A stretch of 16,554 nucleotides of DNA from Bacteroides sp. CAG:1060 (GTDB taxonomy: Bacteria > Bacteroidota > Bacteroidia > Bacteroidales > UBA932). Positions 8,576 to 15,442 of the stretch are shown here, in pieces. Position numbers and translations under genes: made by a program. Each line of letters starts with the position of its first letter. Positions within the stretch are counted from its first letter, which is position 1. The stretch spans positions 22,720-39,273 of the forward strand of contig HF986328.1 in NCBI GenBank assembly GCA_000432655.1. The letters run 5' to 3'. Below the pieces are notes generated by a model. The model did not search any database and was not told the origin of the DNA. It saw only the letters and a list, made by a program, of their open reading frames with translations.

Positions 8576-8826
8576 ATGAAAAAAAAACAGTATTCAGCGT
8601 GCTTGCCGCCTGCATCCTCTCTTCCGGAGCAATAGTGGCGCTCAATGTTTTTGGTCGGAATTCTGCCGGTTATCTTGAAAACGATGTGGAGGTTCTCGCC
8701 AACGCAGAAGGTTGCATCAATGCTCCTGACAAAAACGACGGCCATTGCCGCATGTCAGGTACCATGTATTTTTGTGTAGATTCGTATATCTCGGAAAGGA
8801 ATGACTGCGTCAAGAAATACAATTAA
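8576..8826 (+). CDS. NVEALA-type secreted four-Cys peptide 1 (frameshifted at poly-A start)
   Basis: A small secreted peptide of the NVEALA type known from Bacteroidota; function unknown. The body is in frame from 8578 to the TAA at 8824-8826 and contains a hydrophobic leader, the signature-like NDVEVLANAEG and four Cys spaced 10, 8 and 10. It is clearly a paralogue of the peptide at 9935. The natural ATG at 8576 is in another frame and, read straight, stops after 19 codons. It is followed by nine A; ten A, or a -1 slip on A AAA AAA, would join it to the body and give an N-terminus starting MKKKTVFSVLAAC, which aligns without gaps to that of the paralogue. The only in-frame alternative start is GTG at 8599, which lacks the basic n-region. 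So it may be a gene expressed by slippage, a recent pseudogene, or a sequence error. The next gene starts inside it (26-base overlap). Confidence 0.75.
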
Positions 8827-9844
8827 AAAGGCGATACTTCTATCATTCATCATTGCTACCCTCACCGGCTGCAATGATGCCGATAAAGATGGCATCATAC
8901 GTCTTGACCTCACAAAGTCACTCTCATCCGATATTCCGGCCGCTGAAACACTGGTTTCGGCGCTCTCGGAGGTGTCCTTTACTAAAGTAACTGACATAGT
9001 GCTCGGGAATCCGAGATTCTTTTATGCTGACGACCAGAAGTATGGGATATATGATGATACAAGAATCCTCTTCATAAATGCAGATACAGGAGAAGTTTTG
9101 TCCGAGTTTGACCGGAGCGGAAGAGGTCCGCAGGAATATGTGATAGCCACCAAAGTATCTTTCCAGAATTCGACAGTATGCATCTCCGACTGGAGCACAA
9201 GGAGAGCGCAGTTCTATACCATGGACGGAGAATACTTGAATACAAAGGATTTGCCGGAAACGAGCGATTATTCTTTCTTCAGTACTGACGGCAGCGCCCT
9301 GATATACCCGAATTATACAGGAAAAAGATTCGATTTGTTCCGCGGAGAGGAAAAGGTGAACGAGTTTGTCTGCGAGGGCGACATTACAGGTAATCCGATC
9401 TCCAGCATAGGCACAATAAGCAAATTCAACGACGAGCATTTTTTCTGCACGTTATTGACAGATACACTTTATCGGGTAACATATGATAATGTGGAACCGT
9501 ATCTGTTCATGGACAAAGGACAATACACTCTTCCGCATGATTCCAGAGGAAAACTTGATGCAGGAGATGGATGCATTACCGATGATTATATCAAAATTGC
9601 CGGGAATTTCGGCTTTGTCAGTTTCCACTATAGACTGCCGCAACGTGAAATCTGGGACATTGACAGTCGGAAAATTATCTTCAAGACAGCTTTTTCCGAG
9701 AACAATCTTGACCCTGGTATCCCTGTTATATACAAAGACACAGAGATTGAGTTCTGGCCAATATACTGCAGCGGCCATTACCTTTATGACATTTATCCTG
9801 ACGAAGATTCAACTGTCATCGTAAGGATAAAGGTGCAGAGCTGA
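8801..9844 (+). CDS. 6-bladed beta-propeller lipoprotein (DUF5128-like)
   Basis: A 347-residue lipoprotein with signal peptide and lipobox LTGC (Cys24). After the linker it shows propeller-like strands. The blade YGIYDDTRILFINADTGEV (81-99) runs into DRSGRGPQEY (104-113), the GxGPxEY turn typical of Bacteroidota 6-bladed propeller lipoproteins of the DUF5128 type. A later characteristic segment is FHYRLPQREIWDIDS (275-289) and NNLDPGIPV (301-309). Such proteins are thought to sit on the outer surface; no catalytic residues are recognised, and binding of a partner or ligand is inference. The gene overlaps NVEALA peptide 1 by 26 bases, suggesting coupled translation. Two relics elsewhere in the island (9852-9938 and 11331-11615) align to residues 80-107 and about 267-309 of this protein, so it belongs to a locally duplicated family. 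Confidence 0.85.
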   Translation: MTASRNTIKKAILLSFIIATLTGCNDADKDGIIRLDLTKSLSSDIPAAETLVSALSEVSFTKVTDIVLGNPRFFYADDQKYGIYDDTRILFINADTGEVLSEFDRSGRGPQEYVIATKVSFQNSTVCISDWSTRRAQFYTMDGEYLNTKDLPETSDYSFFSTDGSALIYPNYTGKRFDLFRGEEKVNEFVCEGDITGNPISSIGTISKFNDEHFFCTLLTDTLYRVTYDNVEPYLFMDKGQYTLPHDSRGKLDAGDGCITDDYIKIAGNFGFVSFHYRLPQREIWDIDSRKIIFKTAFSENNLDPGIPVIYKDTEIEFWPIYCSGHYLYDIYPDEDSTVIVRIKVQS

Positions 9845-9851
9845 CAACAAG

Positions 9852-9938
9852 ATGTGCGGGATTCAGGACGGAGGCAGAATCTATTTCATAGATATGATGA
9901 CCGGAGATCCCATATCCACATTTAATCCAATCTCATGA
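9852..9938 (+). pseudogene. 28-codon relic of a propeller gene
   Basis: A short open frame of 28 codons starts at ATG 9852 and ends in a TGA that overlaps the ATG of NVEALA peptide 2 (ATGA). Its product contains GGRIYFIDMMTGDPIST, a propeller-blade pattern. Aligned without gaps to residues 80-107 of the upstream propeller it has 11 of 28 identities by hand count, including RI.FI, TG and S.F. It is in a different frame from the upstream gene and too short to fold alone. The most likely reading is the stump of a deleted propeller copy. It could still matter by coupling translation into NVEALA peptide 2. Confidence 0.55.
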
Positions 9939-10192
9939 AAAGAAAATCTATCATAAGCGCGACTGCAGCATGTCTACTCTCCTCAGGAGCATTAGTGACC
10001 GCCAATGTGCTAGAACGGAATGCCGCAGAAAGTATTGAAAGCGATGTAGAGGTCCTTACCGTAACAGAAGGGTGCATTAGTTACGCTTCTCAAATAAACG
10101 ATGGTGTCTGCCGGACCGCCGGACAGTTTATTTATTGTGTCGATGCTTATTGGTATGAAGCAAAAGATTGCATAGTTCATCCTAAAGAATAA
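9935..10192 (+). CDS. NVEALA-type secreted four-Cys peptide 2
   Basis: An 85-residue small secreted protein of the NVEALA type, intact here. It has a basic start (MKRK), a hydrophobic leader to about residue 25, then ESDVEVLTVTEG, matching the family's NVEALA region. Four Cys follow in the mature part, spaced 11, 8 and 10, ending IVHPKE. The pattern GC..., ND G.CR..G..., YCVDAY and the final DC are shared with peptide 1, so the cysteines may form two disulfides in the periplasm or outside the cell. A Cys inside the hydrophobic leader (TAAC, residue 13) is shared by both peptides but lies too early for a normal lipobox. It starts on an ATGA overlap with the relic ORF and ends 4 bases before the DUF4221-like gene, so the pair is surely co-transcribed. 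Function is unknown. Confidence 0.85.
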   Translation: MKRKSIISATAACLLSSGALVTANVLERNAAESIESDVEVLTVTEGCISYASQINDGVCRTAGQFIYCVDAYWYEAKDCIVHPKE

Positions 10193-10196
10193 GAAG

Positions 10197-11339
10197 ATGA
10201 AAGCTATCCAGAAAACTGCGCTATGCGTTTTACCCGCGATCTGTTGCCTCACGGCATGCGGGGGAAACCACGCCATCGGTAAAAACGGTCCAACGGCTTC
10301 TGTAGGAGAACTGAAACCGGACAGAGTCCTTTCTCTCACGCTTGACGAGAACACTCCGCCACTTACACCCCAGATCCAGTATGTCAGGCATGACGGAAAG
10401 GAATGCCTTGCAATGCTTGGCATAAACGATGACACTATCAGGTTTTTCGATATTGACACCGGATCCGAAATAAAACAGGTAAGTTTTCTCGACTGGACCG
10501 ACGGCCGGTCTATAATCGGATTCTCTTTCTATGGAGAGACTCTGTATCTCTATAATTACCAGGGATGTTTTCTCTTCGAAATCGACCTGGCCAACAACAA
10601 AGTGATTAGGTCCACCCAGGTAGAATTAATTCGCGACAGAAAGCGTCTTATGCCGGCAGCATTCGCAGGTACGGCATATCCGATAGTGCCTAACGGAAAG
10701 GAGACTGTCATGACAGGATTTCTTTCGACCGAGCACAGGACCGGAATAGAAGCAAGACCTGTCGTAATTGTCCTTGACGAAGAATGGAAGGACACAAAAT
10801 ACTATGTGGAATATCCTTCGGAATATGATTCGGGAAATTGGGGAGGAGGTTTCTTCTACCGGATGCCTTACAGCACCCTTGGCGGAAATGATAAGCTCGT
10901 ACTCAGTTTCGGGGCATCGGAAAGCCTCGTGGTGATGGACCTTAACACGAAGCAGACCAGGGAATTCAGCGCCAAAAGCCGTCTGATAGACAAAATCCGT
11001 CCATACAAGAAGAAAAGCGAAATAACCCCTTCTTCACCGAAAGAAATAGCATGGTATATGTCAAACCCTTCTTATGAAGAAGTAATATACAACCCTTACA
11101 CGAATCAGTATTACAGGATTTACACCCTTCCGGCAAAAGACAAATCCTTCAAGCCGGTAGGCATTATCACCCTTGACGGCAACATGAATGTCATTTCCGA
11201 GCACACACTGCATTTCGCGGCCAAACCTTCTTGCCCCAATTTCTTCGTCACCCGCGAAGGTCTGTATATCCAGGTTGATTCAGGGTCGGAAGACAAGATG
11301 AGTTTTGCCCTGTTCGATTCGGAATCATTGTCAGAATAG
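10197..11339 (+). CDS. DUF4221-like propeller lipoprotein
   Basis: A 380-residue lipoprotein with signal peptide and lipobox LTAC (Cys21). The N-terminal part reads VLSLTLDENTPPLTPQIQYVRHDGKECLAML, then DTIRFFDIDTGSEIKQV. This resembles the opening of DUF4221 proteins of Bacteroidota, in which a predicted propeller follows. Repeating strand patterns such as LYLYNYQGCFLFEIDL and LVVMDLNTKQT fit a blade fold. No catalytic motif is visible. It follows NVEALA peptide 2 by 4 bases, repeating the peptide-then-propeller order of the first pair but with a different propeller family. That suggests each peptide and lipoprotein work together, though this is inference. The family assignment is from memory of the N-terminal pattern. 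The stop lies within the end of the antisense relic ORF (9-base overlap). Confidence 0.75.
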   Translation: MKAIQKTALCVLPAICCLTACGGNHAIGKNGPTASVGELKPDRVLSLTLDENTPPLTPQIQYVRHDGKECLAMLGINDDTIRFFDIDTGSEIKQVSFLDWTDGRSIIGFSFYGETLYLYNYQGCFLFEIDLANNKVIRSTQVELIRDRKRLMPAAFAGTAYPIVPNGKETVMTGFLSTEHRTGIEARPVVIVLDEEWKDTKYYVEYPSEYDSGNWGGGFFYRMPYSTLGGNDKLVLSFGASESLVVMDLNTKQTREFSAKSRLIDKIRPYKKKSEITPSSPKEIAWYMSNPSYEEVIYNPYTNQYYRIYTLPAKDKSFKPVGIITLDGNMNVISEHTLHFAAKPSCPNFFVTREGLYIQVDSGSEDKMSFALFDSESLSE

Positions 11340-11615
11340 GCAAACGGTCACAAACAAAAAAACGGTTGGTGCAGTCTCACCGTCACAATCAACAGGAATA
11401 CCCGGTTCCCGATTATCTATAGAAGCCGTGATTTTATAAAGCGGTCTTCCGGATTCAAGATCGACAACCGCATATTGAGGAAGGCGATAGTGGGCGGAAA
11501 TAAAAGCCAGTCTGCCAGCGAAAAATTTCCGCAGCAAGCCCTCCGACCAGAGAATTTCCACGAGCGCCACCGCGAGAGACAGCCAGGCGCCACGGCTCAT
11601 GGATGCGGGCAGCAC
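11331..11615 (-). pseudogene. Antisense relic of a 6-bladed propeller gene
   Basis: A minus-strand open frame of 94 codons, with only a GTG at its upstream end, carries AGRLAFISAHYRLPQYAVVD and, further on, DNREPGIPV. Aligned without gaps to residues 267-309 of the propeller encoded at 8801-9844 it shows 20 of 43 identities by hand count, including blocks HYRLPQ and PGIPV. An LPASMSRG near its start also resembles LPHDSRG before that region. The N-terminal two thirds, signal peptide and C-terminal strands are missing, so it cannot be a working gene. It fills most of the 360-base gap between the DUF4221-like gene and the S9 peptidase, and its orientation opposite to its relatives points to an inversion. 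Confidence 0.75.
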
Positions 11616-11656
11616 CCGCCCGCCCCGGAGAGGAATGATTTTTGCGTATAAATGCC

Positions 11657-11664
11657 TATCTTTG
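11657..11664 (+). promoter_or_regulatory. Possible -7 element for the S9 peptidase operon
   Basis: TATCTTTG matches the Bacteroidota -7 consensus TAnnTTTG and would start transcription near 11671, about 30 bases before the ATG at 11700. No TTG stands at the usual 19-20 base distance upstream; a TTTTTG lies closer, with only 12 bases of spacing. Support is therefore partial. Confidence 0.45.
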
Positions 11665-11699
11665 CAGAGTATTGTTTCGTAACACAGAAATATAATTAT

Positions 11700-13892
11700 A
11701 TGAACAAGTTTATGGTTGGCGCATTGGCCGCCGCATTGATTATGGGATGTTCCAAGAATAACGAGACCGGATATATCGGTCCATCCGACATTACAATTGA
11801 AGACGGAGTGATGACTCCGGAGACGCTTTTGGAATTGGGGCGCCTGTCCGACCCGCAGATTTCACCTGACGGTACAAAGATTCTCTATGGTGTATCTTAC
11901 AATTCGATAGAGGACAACCGCAGCTGCCGCAATCTGTTTCTGTGCGACATCGACGGCAGTCACCGCGTCCAGCTTACCCGCTACGCGCAGAGCGTAAGCA
12001 ACGCGCGCTGGTCCCTTGACGGCAAAAGCATTTTCTTCGTTCAGGGTGCCCAGATTTGGAAAGCCCCGCTGAAAGGCAACAAACTCGGCAAGAGAGAGAA
12101 ACTCAGTGACGTGGCCAACGGCATCTCGGAGTTCAAGCTCTCCCCTGATCAGAGCAGCCTGATATATATCAGCACCATCAAAAACAGCGCCCTTCAGACA
12201 CCGGCCGACAGCGACCCTGCTCTGGACAAGGCCCAGGCCTACACCACCGAAGATCTTATGTATCGCCACTGGGATCATTGGGTTACCGATATCCCACGCA
12301 GCTACGTGGCACCGTTGGGCAAGCAGCTCATCACAGAGAGCAATTCGACAGACATACTTGGAGAAGGCAACCGGTTCGAACTCCCTACAGAACCTTTCGG
12401 CGGAGCCGAGCAGCTTGACTGGGCGCCGGATTCAAGACACATCGCCTATTCCTGTCGCAAGAAAACCGGCAAGCAGTACGCATTCAGCACCAACACCGAC
12501 ATATACATATATGATGTCCTGAGTGGAGAAACAGTTCAGGTAACCAATGGAGGCGGTTATGACACCGACCCGGTATGGAGCGAAGACGGAAAGCATCTTG
12601 CATGGATATCCATGGCTCGCGACGGATACGAGGCTGACCAGCAGAGGCTTATGGTCTGCGATACAGACCTTTCCAATGGCACGGCTGTATCCAACACCCG
12701 CGATCTCAGCATCAGTTTCGACCACGATGTCGCAGGTCCTGTATGGCACGGAGATGAAATATTCTTCAATTCTCTCGTTTCCGAAGGTATCCAGGGACTC
12801 TTCTGTGCAGACCTCAGCGGAGAAATACAGCGCATAACCGAAAAAGACTGGTGGTTTGATTTCTTCTCTCCGTTTGCAGTCATCGAGCGCGCAGAGAGCG
12901 TGAAGCTTCTCTGCTCATACTACAGTCTCGAGTTCCCTCTTGAACTGGTGGAAGTGGACATTACGGCAGAAGGCACGACATACAGACAGCTCACATCGGA
13001 GAACGAGCACATTCTCAGCCAGCTGAAACCGATAAAGGAAGAGAGTGTCCATGTGGAGACAGTTGATCACAAGCAGATGCAGTGCTGGGTAATCTATCCG
13101 CCTGAGTTCGACGAGAATAAGGTTTATCCGGCTGTCGAAATAGTACTTGGCGGCCCGCAGGGTTCCAACTCACAGGACTGGAGCTACAGATGGTGCTACC
13201 GCCTGATGGCACAGCAGGGATACGTTGTGATTCTTCCTAACCGCCGCGGAACCACCGCATTCGGTCAGGAATGGAAAGAGCAGATATCAGGAGACTACTG
13301 CGGCCTCAACATGCAGGACTACCTCGCTGCGGGACGCTATATCAAGAGCAAGCCGTATGTTGGCAAGCTTGCCTGTGTAGGAGCATCCTACGGTGGATAT
13401 TCCGTCTATATGCTTGAAGGACTGCATGGTGACCTCTATGACTGTTTCATAGCTCACGCCGGCATCTTCGACGAGAAGCAGCTCTGGTTCACCACTGAAG
13501 AAATGTGGTTCGCCAACTGGGACAACGGAGGACTTACCGAGTATGCTTACACGGAAGGCCAGATGGGTCCTAAGGGAGACGGCATCACCTTCGGAGGCAT
13601 GCAGCAGGCCGGTGCTCCGTACGCTTCCACACCGAAGGCACAAAGGCACTACGCAAACTCACCTTCATCCATGGTCACCAAATGGCACACCCCTATCCTG
13701 TGCATCCACGGAATGATGGATTTCCGCATTCCATACGAGCAGGGCATGGCAGCTTTCAATGCAGCTCAGATGATGGGCGTACCGTCAAAGCTCGTGATAT
13801 TCCCTGAGGAGAACCACTGGATAATCCAGCCACAGAACTCGCTTTACTGGCACAGGACATTCTACGACTGGCTTGACAGATGGATGAAATAA
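11700..13892 (+). CDS. S9 family (prolyl oligopeptidase-type) peptidase, lipoprotein
   Basis: A 730-residue serine peptidase of the S9 type, probably releasing dipeptides or acting on short peptides in the periplasm or at the outer membrane. The signal peptide ends in lipobox LIMGC (Cys17). Residues about 45-400 form a propeller with WD40-like repeats: ISPDGTKILY (54-63), WSLDGKSIFF (104-113), LSPDQSSLIY (147-156), WAPDSRHIAY (241-250) and WSEDGKHLAW (293-302). The C-terminal alpha/beta-hydrolase domain has GGPQGS (484-489), an NRRGT loop (514-518), nucleophile Ser563 in GASYGG, Asp674 in GMMDFRIP and His706 in EENHW, so the triad is complete. The frame opens further upstream (ATG 11652), but the ATG at 11700 gives the signal peptide directly. 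It is first in a three-gene operon, one base before the Nif3 gene. Confidence 0.94.
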   Translation: MNKFMVGALAAALIMGCSKNNETGYIGPSDITIEDGVMTPETLLELGRLSDPQISPDGTKILYGVSYNSIEDNRSCRNLFLCDIDGSHRVQLTRYAQSVSNARWSLDGKSIFFVQGAQIWKAPLKGNKLGKREKLSDVANGISEFKLSPDQSSLIYISTIKNSALQTPADSDPALDKAQAYTTEDLMYRHWDHWVTDIPRSYVAPLGKQLITESNSTDILGEGNRFELPTEPFGGAEQLDWAPDSRHIAYSCRKKTGKQYAFSTNTDIYIYDVLSGETVQVTNGGGYDTDPVWSEDGKHLAWISMARDGYEADQQRLMVCDTDLSNGTAVSNTRDLSISFDHDVAGPVWHGDEIFFNSLVSEGIQGLFCADLSGEIQRITEKDWWFDFFSPFAVIERAESVKLLCSYYSLEFPLELVEVDITAEGTTYRQLTSENEHILSQLKPIKEESVHVETVDHKQMQCWVIYPPEFDENKVYPAVEIVLGGPQGSNSQDWSYRWCYRLMAQQGYVVILPNRRGTTAFGQEWKEQISGDYCGLNMQDYLAAGRYIKSKPYVGKLACVGASYGGYSVYMLEGLHGDLYDCFIAHAGIFDEKQLWFTTEEMWFANWDNGGLTEYAYTEGQMGPKGDGITFGGMQQAGAPYASTPKAQRHYANSPSSMVTKWHTPILCIHGMMDFRIPYEQGMAAFNAAQMMGVPSKLVIFPEENHWIIQPQNSLYWHRTFYDWLDRWMK

Positions 13893-13893
13893 G

Positions 13894-14670
13894 ATGATTC
13901 TCAAGGATATAACCTCAGCAATAGAATCAGTAGCGCCTCTTTATTATCAGGACGATTTTGACAATTCAGGTCTTCAGGTCGGCTGTTCTCCAAAAGAGAT
14001 TCACTCCGTCCTTGTGTGTCTGGATATTACGGAAGATGTCGTGGATGAAGCCATAGAGCGCGGTGCCGATATGATAATATCGCACCATCCGCTGATTTTC
14101 AAAGCTCTGCGGCAAGTAGCGGACTCAACATACCAGCAAAGATGCGTTGTCAAGGCCATTACTCATGATATTGCCGTCTATTCTGCGCACACGAGTCTGG
14201 ATAATGCTCCAGGCGGAGTCAATCATCGTATAGCGGACATCCTGCACCTGAGCGGGCTCTTCTGGCTTTCTGTCCATCCGGACGGGAAATCAGGCTCCGG
14301 CCTTGTCGGCACGCTTGAATCTCCGCTCAATGATGAAGCATTTTACGCCCTTCTGAAAGACAAGTTCGGCGTAAAGAGTCTGCGCTGCTCCCGCCCCGAC
14401 GGCAGAATGATACGAAAAGTGGCCGTATGCGGCGGTGCTGGAGCTTTCCTTTTAAGAGACGCCATCGCTGCGAATGCGGACTGTTTTGTATGCGGAGAGT
14501 TCCACTATCACGACTACTTCGAGAATTCAGGAACCCTGCTTGCGGAACTCGGGCACTACCAGAGCGAGCAATTCACCATTGATCTCATCTGCGACATACT
14601 GTCAAACGCCCTTCCGGAGCTCGAAATTATCCGGACGAACATCAACACCAACCCGACTTATTATCTTTGA
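13894..14670 (+). CDS. Nif3-like dinuclear metal centre hexameric protein
   Basis: A 258-residue member of the Nif3/YbgI/DUF34 family, which forms toroidal hexamers with a two-metal site; its cellular role is unresolved. Expected metal ligands are present: SHHPLIF (His64, His65), Asp103 in HTSLDNAPGG, and His221 and Glu225 in GHYQSE. The family segments DFDNSGLQVG (21-30) and DCFVCGEFHYHDYFE (196-210) are also seen. Length matches the short form (as in E. coli YbgI) rather than the long form of about 365 residues with an inserted PII/CutA-like domain. It starts one base after the S9 peptidase stop and ends one base before the thioesterase, so it is co-transcribed with both, without an obvious functional link. 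Confidence 0.93.
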   Translation: MILKDITSAIESVAPLYYQDDFDNSGLQVGCSPKEIHSVLVCLDITEDVVDEAIERGADMIISHHPLIFKALRQVADSTYQQRCVVKAITHDIAVYSAHTSLDNAPGGVNHRIADILHLSGLFWLSVHPDGKSGSGLVGTLESPLNDEAFYALLKDKFGVKSLRCSRPDGRMIRKVAVCGGAGAFLLRDAIAANADCFVCGEFHYHDYFENSGTLLAELGHYQSEQFTIDLICDILSNALPELEIIRTNINTNPTYYL

Positions 14671-14671
14671 T

Positions 14672-15406
14672 ATGGGAAAATATTGCGAAAAAGATATTAT
14701 CACCTGCTACCGTTCAGACTCTCACCATAAGATGAGAAGCGAAGCCTTTCTCGACTTCGCGCAGCAACTCGCCGTCAAGGGAGCACAGCTTCTCAGTTTC
14801 AACGACACAGCACTGTCACAACTCGGATGCATCTGGGTACTTGCCAGAATGCACGTAAGGTTCGAGCGGGATGTCGCATTCGACGAGAAAGTGGATTTGT
14901 CCACATGGCATAAGGGACAGAGCGGACTCTACTTTCTTCGTGACTACCAGCTCTGCGACAGACACGGGGCGGCGGTCAACGCTACCAGTTCATGGATAGT
15001 CATGAATGCAGAGACAAGGCACATAAGCCGTGACGAGAAGGTATTGGAACTGCTGTCAGTCGGTCCTCAAAGCGAGGACCACGCCATAAAAGAAGCTTCC
15101 CCGAAAATTACAGTTCCCAAAGATTGCACGCTTGAAGTTATCGGAGAGCATACGGTTCGATATTCGGATGTGGACTATAACAACCACGCCAACAATGTCA
15201 AATACACCGTATGGGCACTTGACCATCTGCCGGACAACATCGCAATGACCCGCAGGCTCAAGGAACTCAGTATCAACTTCAACAAGGAGACTCTCCTCGG
15301 AGAGACGGTAACCCTTTACCACTGCATCACTCCGGAGGGAGAACACATAGTGGAAGGGCGCAGCGGAGACATTCAGGTGTTTATAGAGAAACTCCTGTTC
15401 GAATAG
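14672..15406 (+). CDS. Acyl-ACP thioesterase (FatA/FatB-type)
   Basis: A 244-residue double hot-dog protein that would hydrolyse acyl-acyl carrier protein to free fatty acid and ACP in the cytoplasm. The first hot-dog half holds KMRSEAFLDFAQQLA, with HVRFERDVAFDEKVDLSTW near 61-79. The second half holds the family signature YSDVDYNNHANNVKYTVW (164-181), with the Asn/His pair of N-x-H-x-N-N-V-K-Y expected at the active site. Length is as usual for bacterial members of this family. The frame is open upstream to 14474, inside the Nif3 gene; the ATG at 14672, one base after the Nif3 stop (TGATATG), gives the proper N-terminus. It is the last gene of the operon and converges on the glycosyltransferase with a 36-base gap that holds only a weak hairpin. 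Confidence 0.92.
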   Translation: MGKYCEKDIITCYRSDSHHKMRSEAFLDFAQQLAVKGAQLLSFNDTALSQLGCIWVLARMHVRFERDVAFDEKVDLSTWHKGQSGLYFLRDYQLCDRHGAAVNATSSWIVMNAETRHISRDEKVLELLSVGPQSEDHAIKEASPKITVPKDCTLEVIGEHTVRYSDVDYNNHANNVKYTVWALDHLPDNIAMTRRLKELSINFNKETLLGETVTLYHCITPEGEHIVEGRSGDIQVFIEKLLFE

Positions 15407-15442
15407 GCCGCACCCATTCCGTTACGTCCATTACGGACAGGT

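Noticed and set aside
8608..8619. LAAC in the leader of NVEALA peptide 1 as a lipobox
   Set aside because: The Cys would be residue 13, leaving too short a hydrophobic core, and the hydrophobic stretch continues well past it; the paralogue has TAAC at the same place.
8576..11339. The NVEALA island as a RiPP or lanthipeptide cluster
   Set aside because: No radical SAM enzyme, lanthionine synthetase, YcaO, C39 transporter or other maturation gene is in the window.
11605..11619. Small GC hairpin (GCGGG/CCCGC) upstream of the S9 peptidase as a terminator
   Set aside because: The stem has only 5 bp and no T-run follows directly; it falls in the relic propeller sequence.
15407..15442. Terminator between the thioesterase and glycosyltransferase genes
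   Set aside because: Only a 4-bp stem (GTCC/GGAC or CCGT/ACGG) can be drawn, without a T-run on either side.
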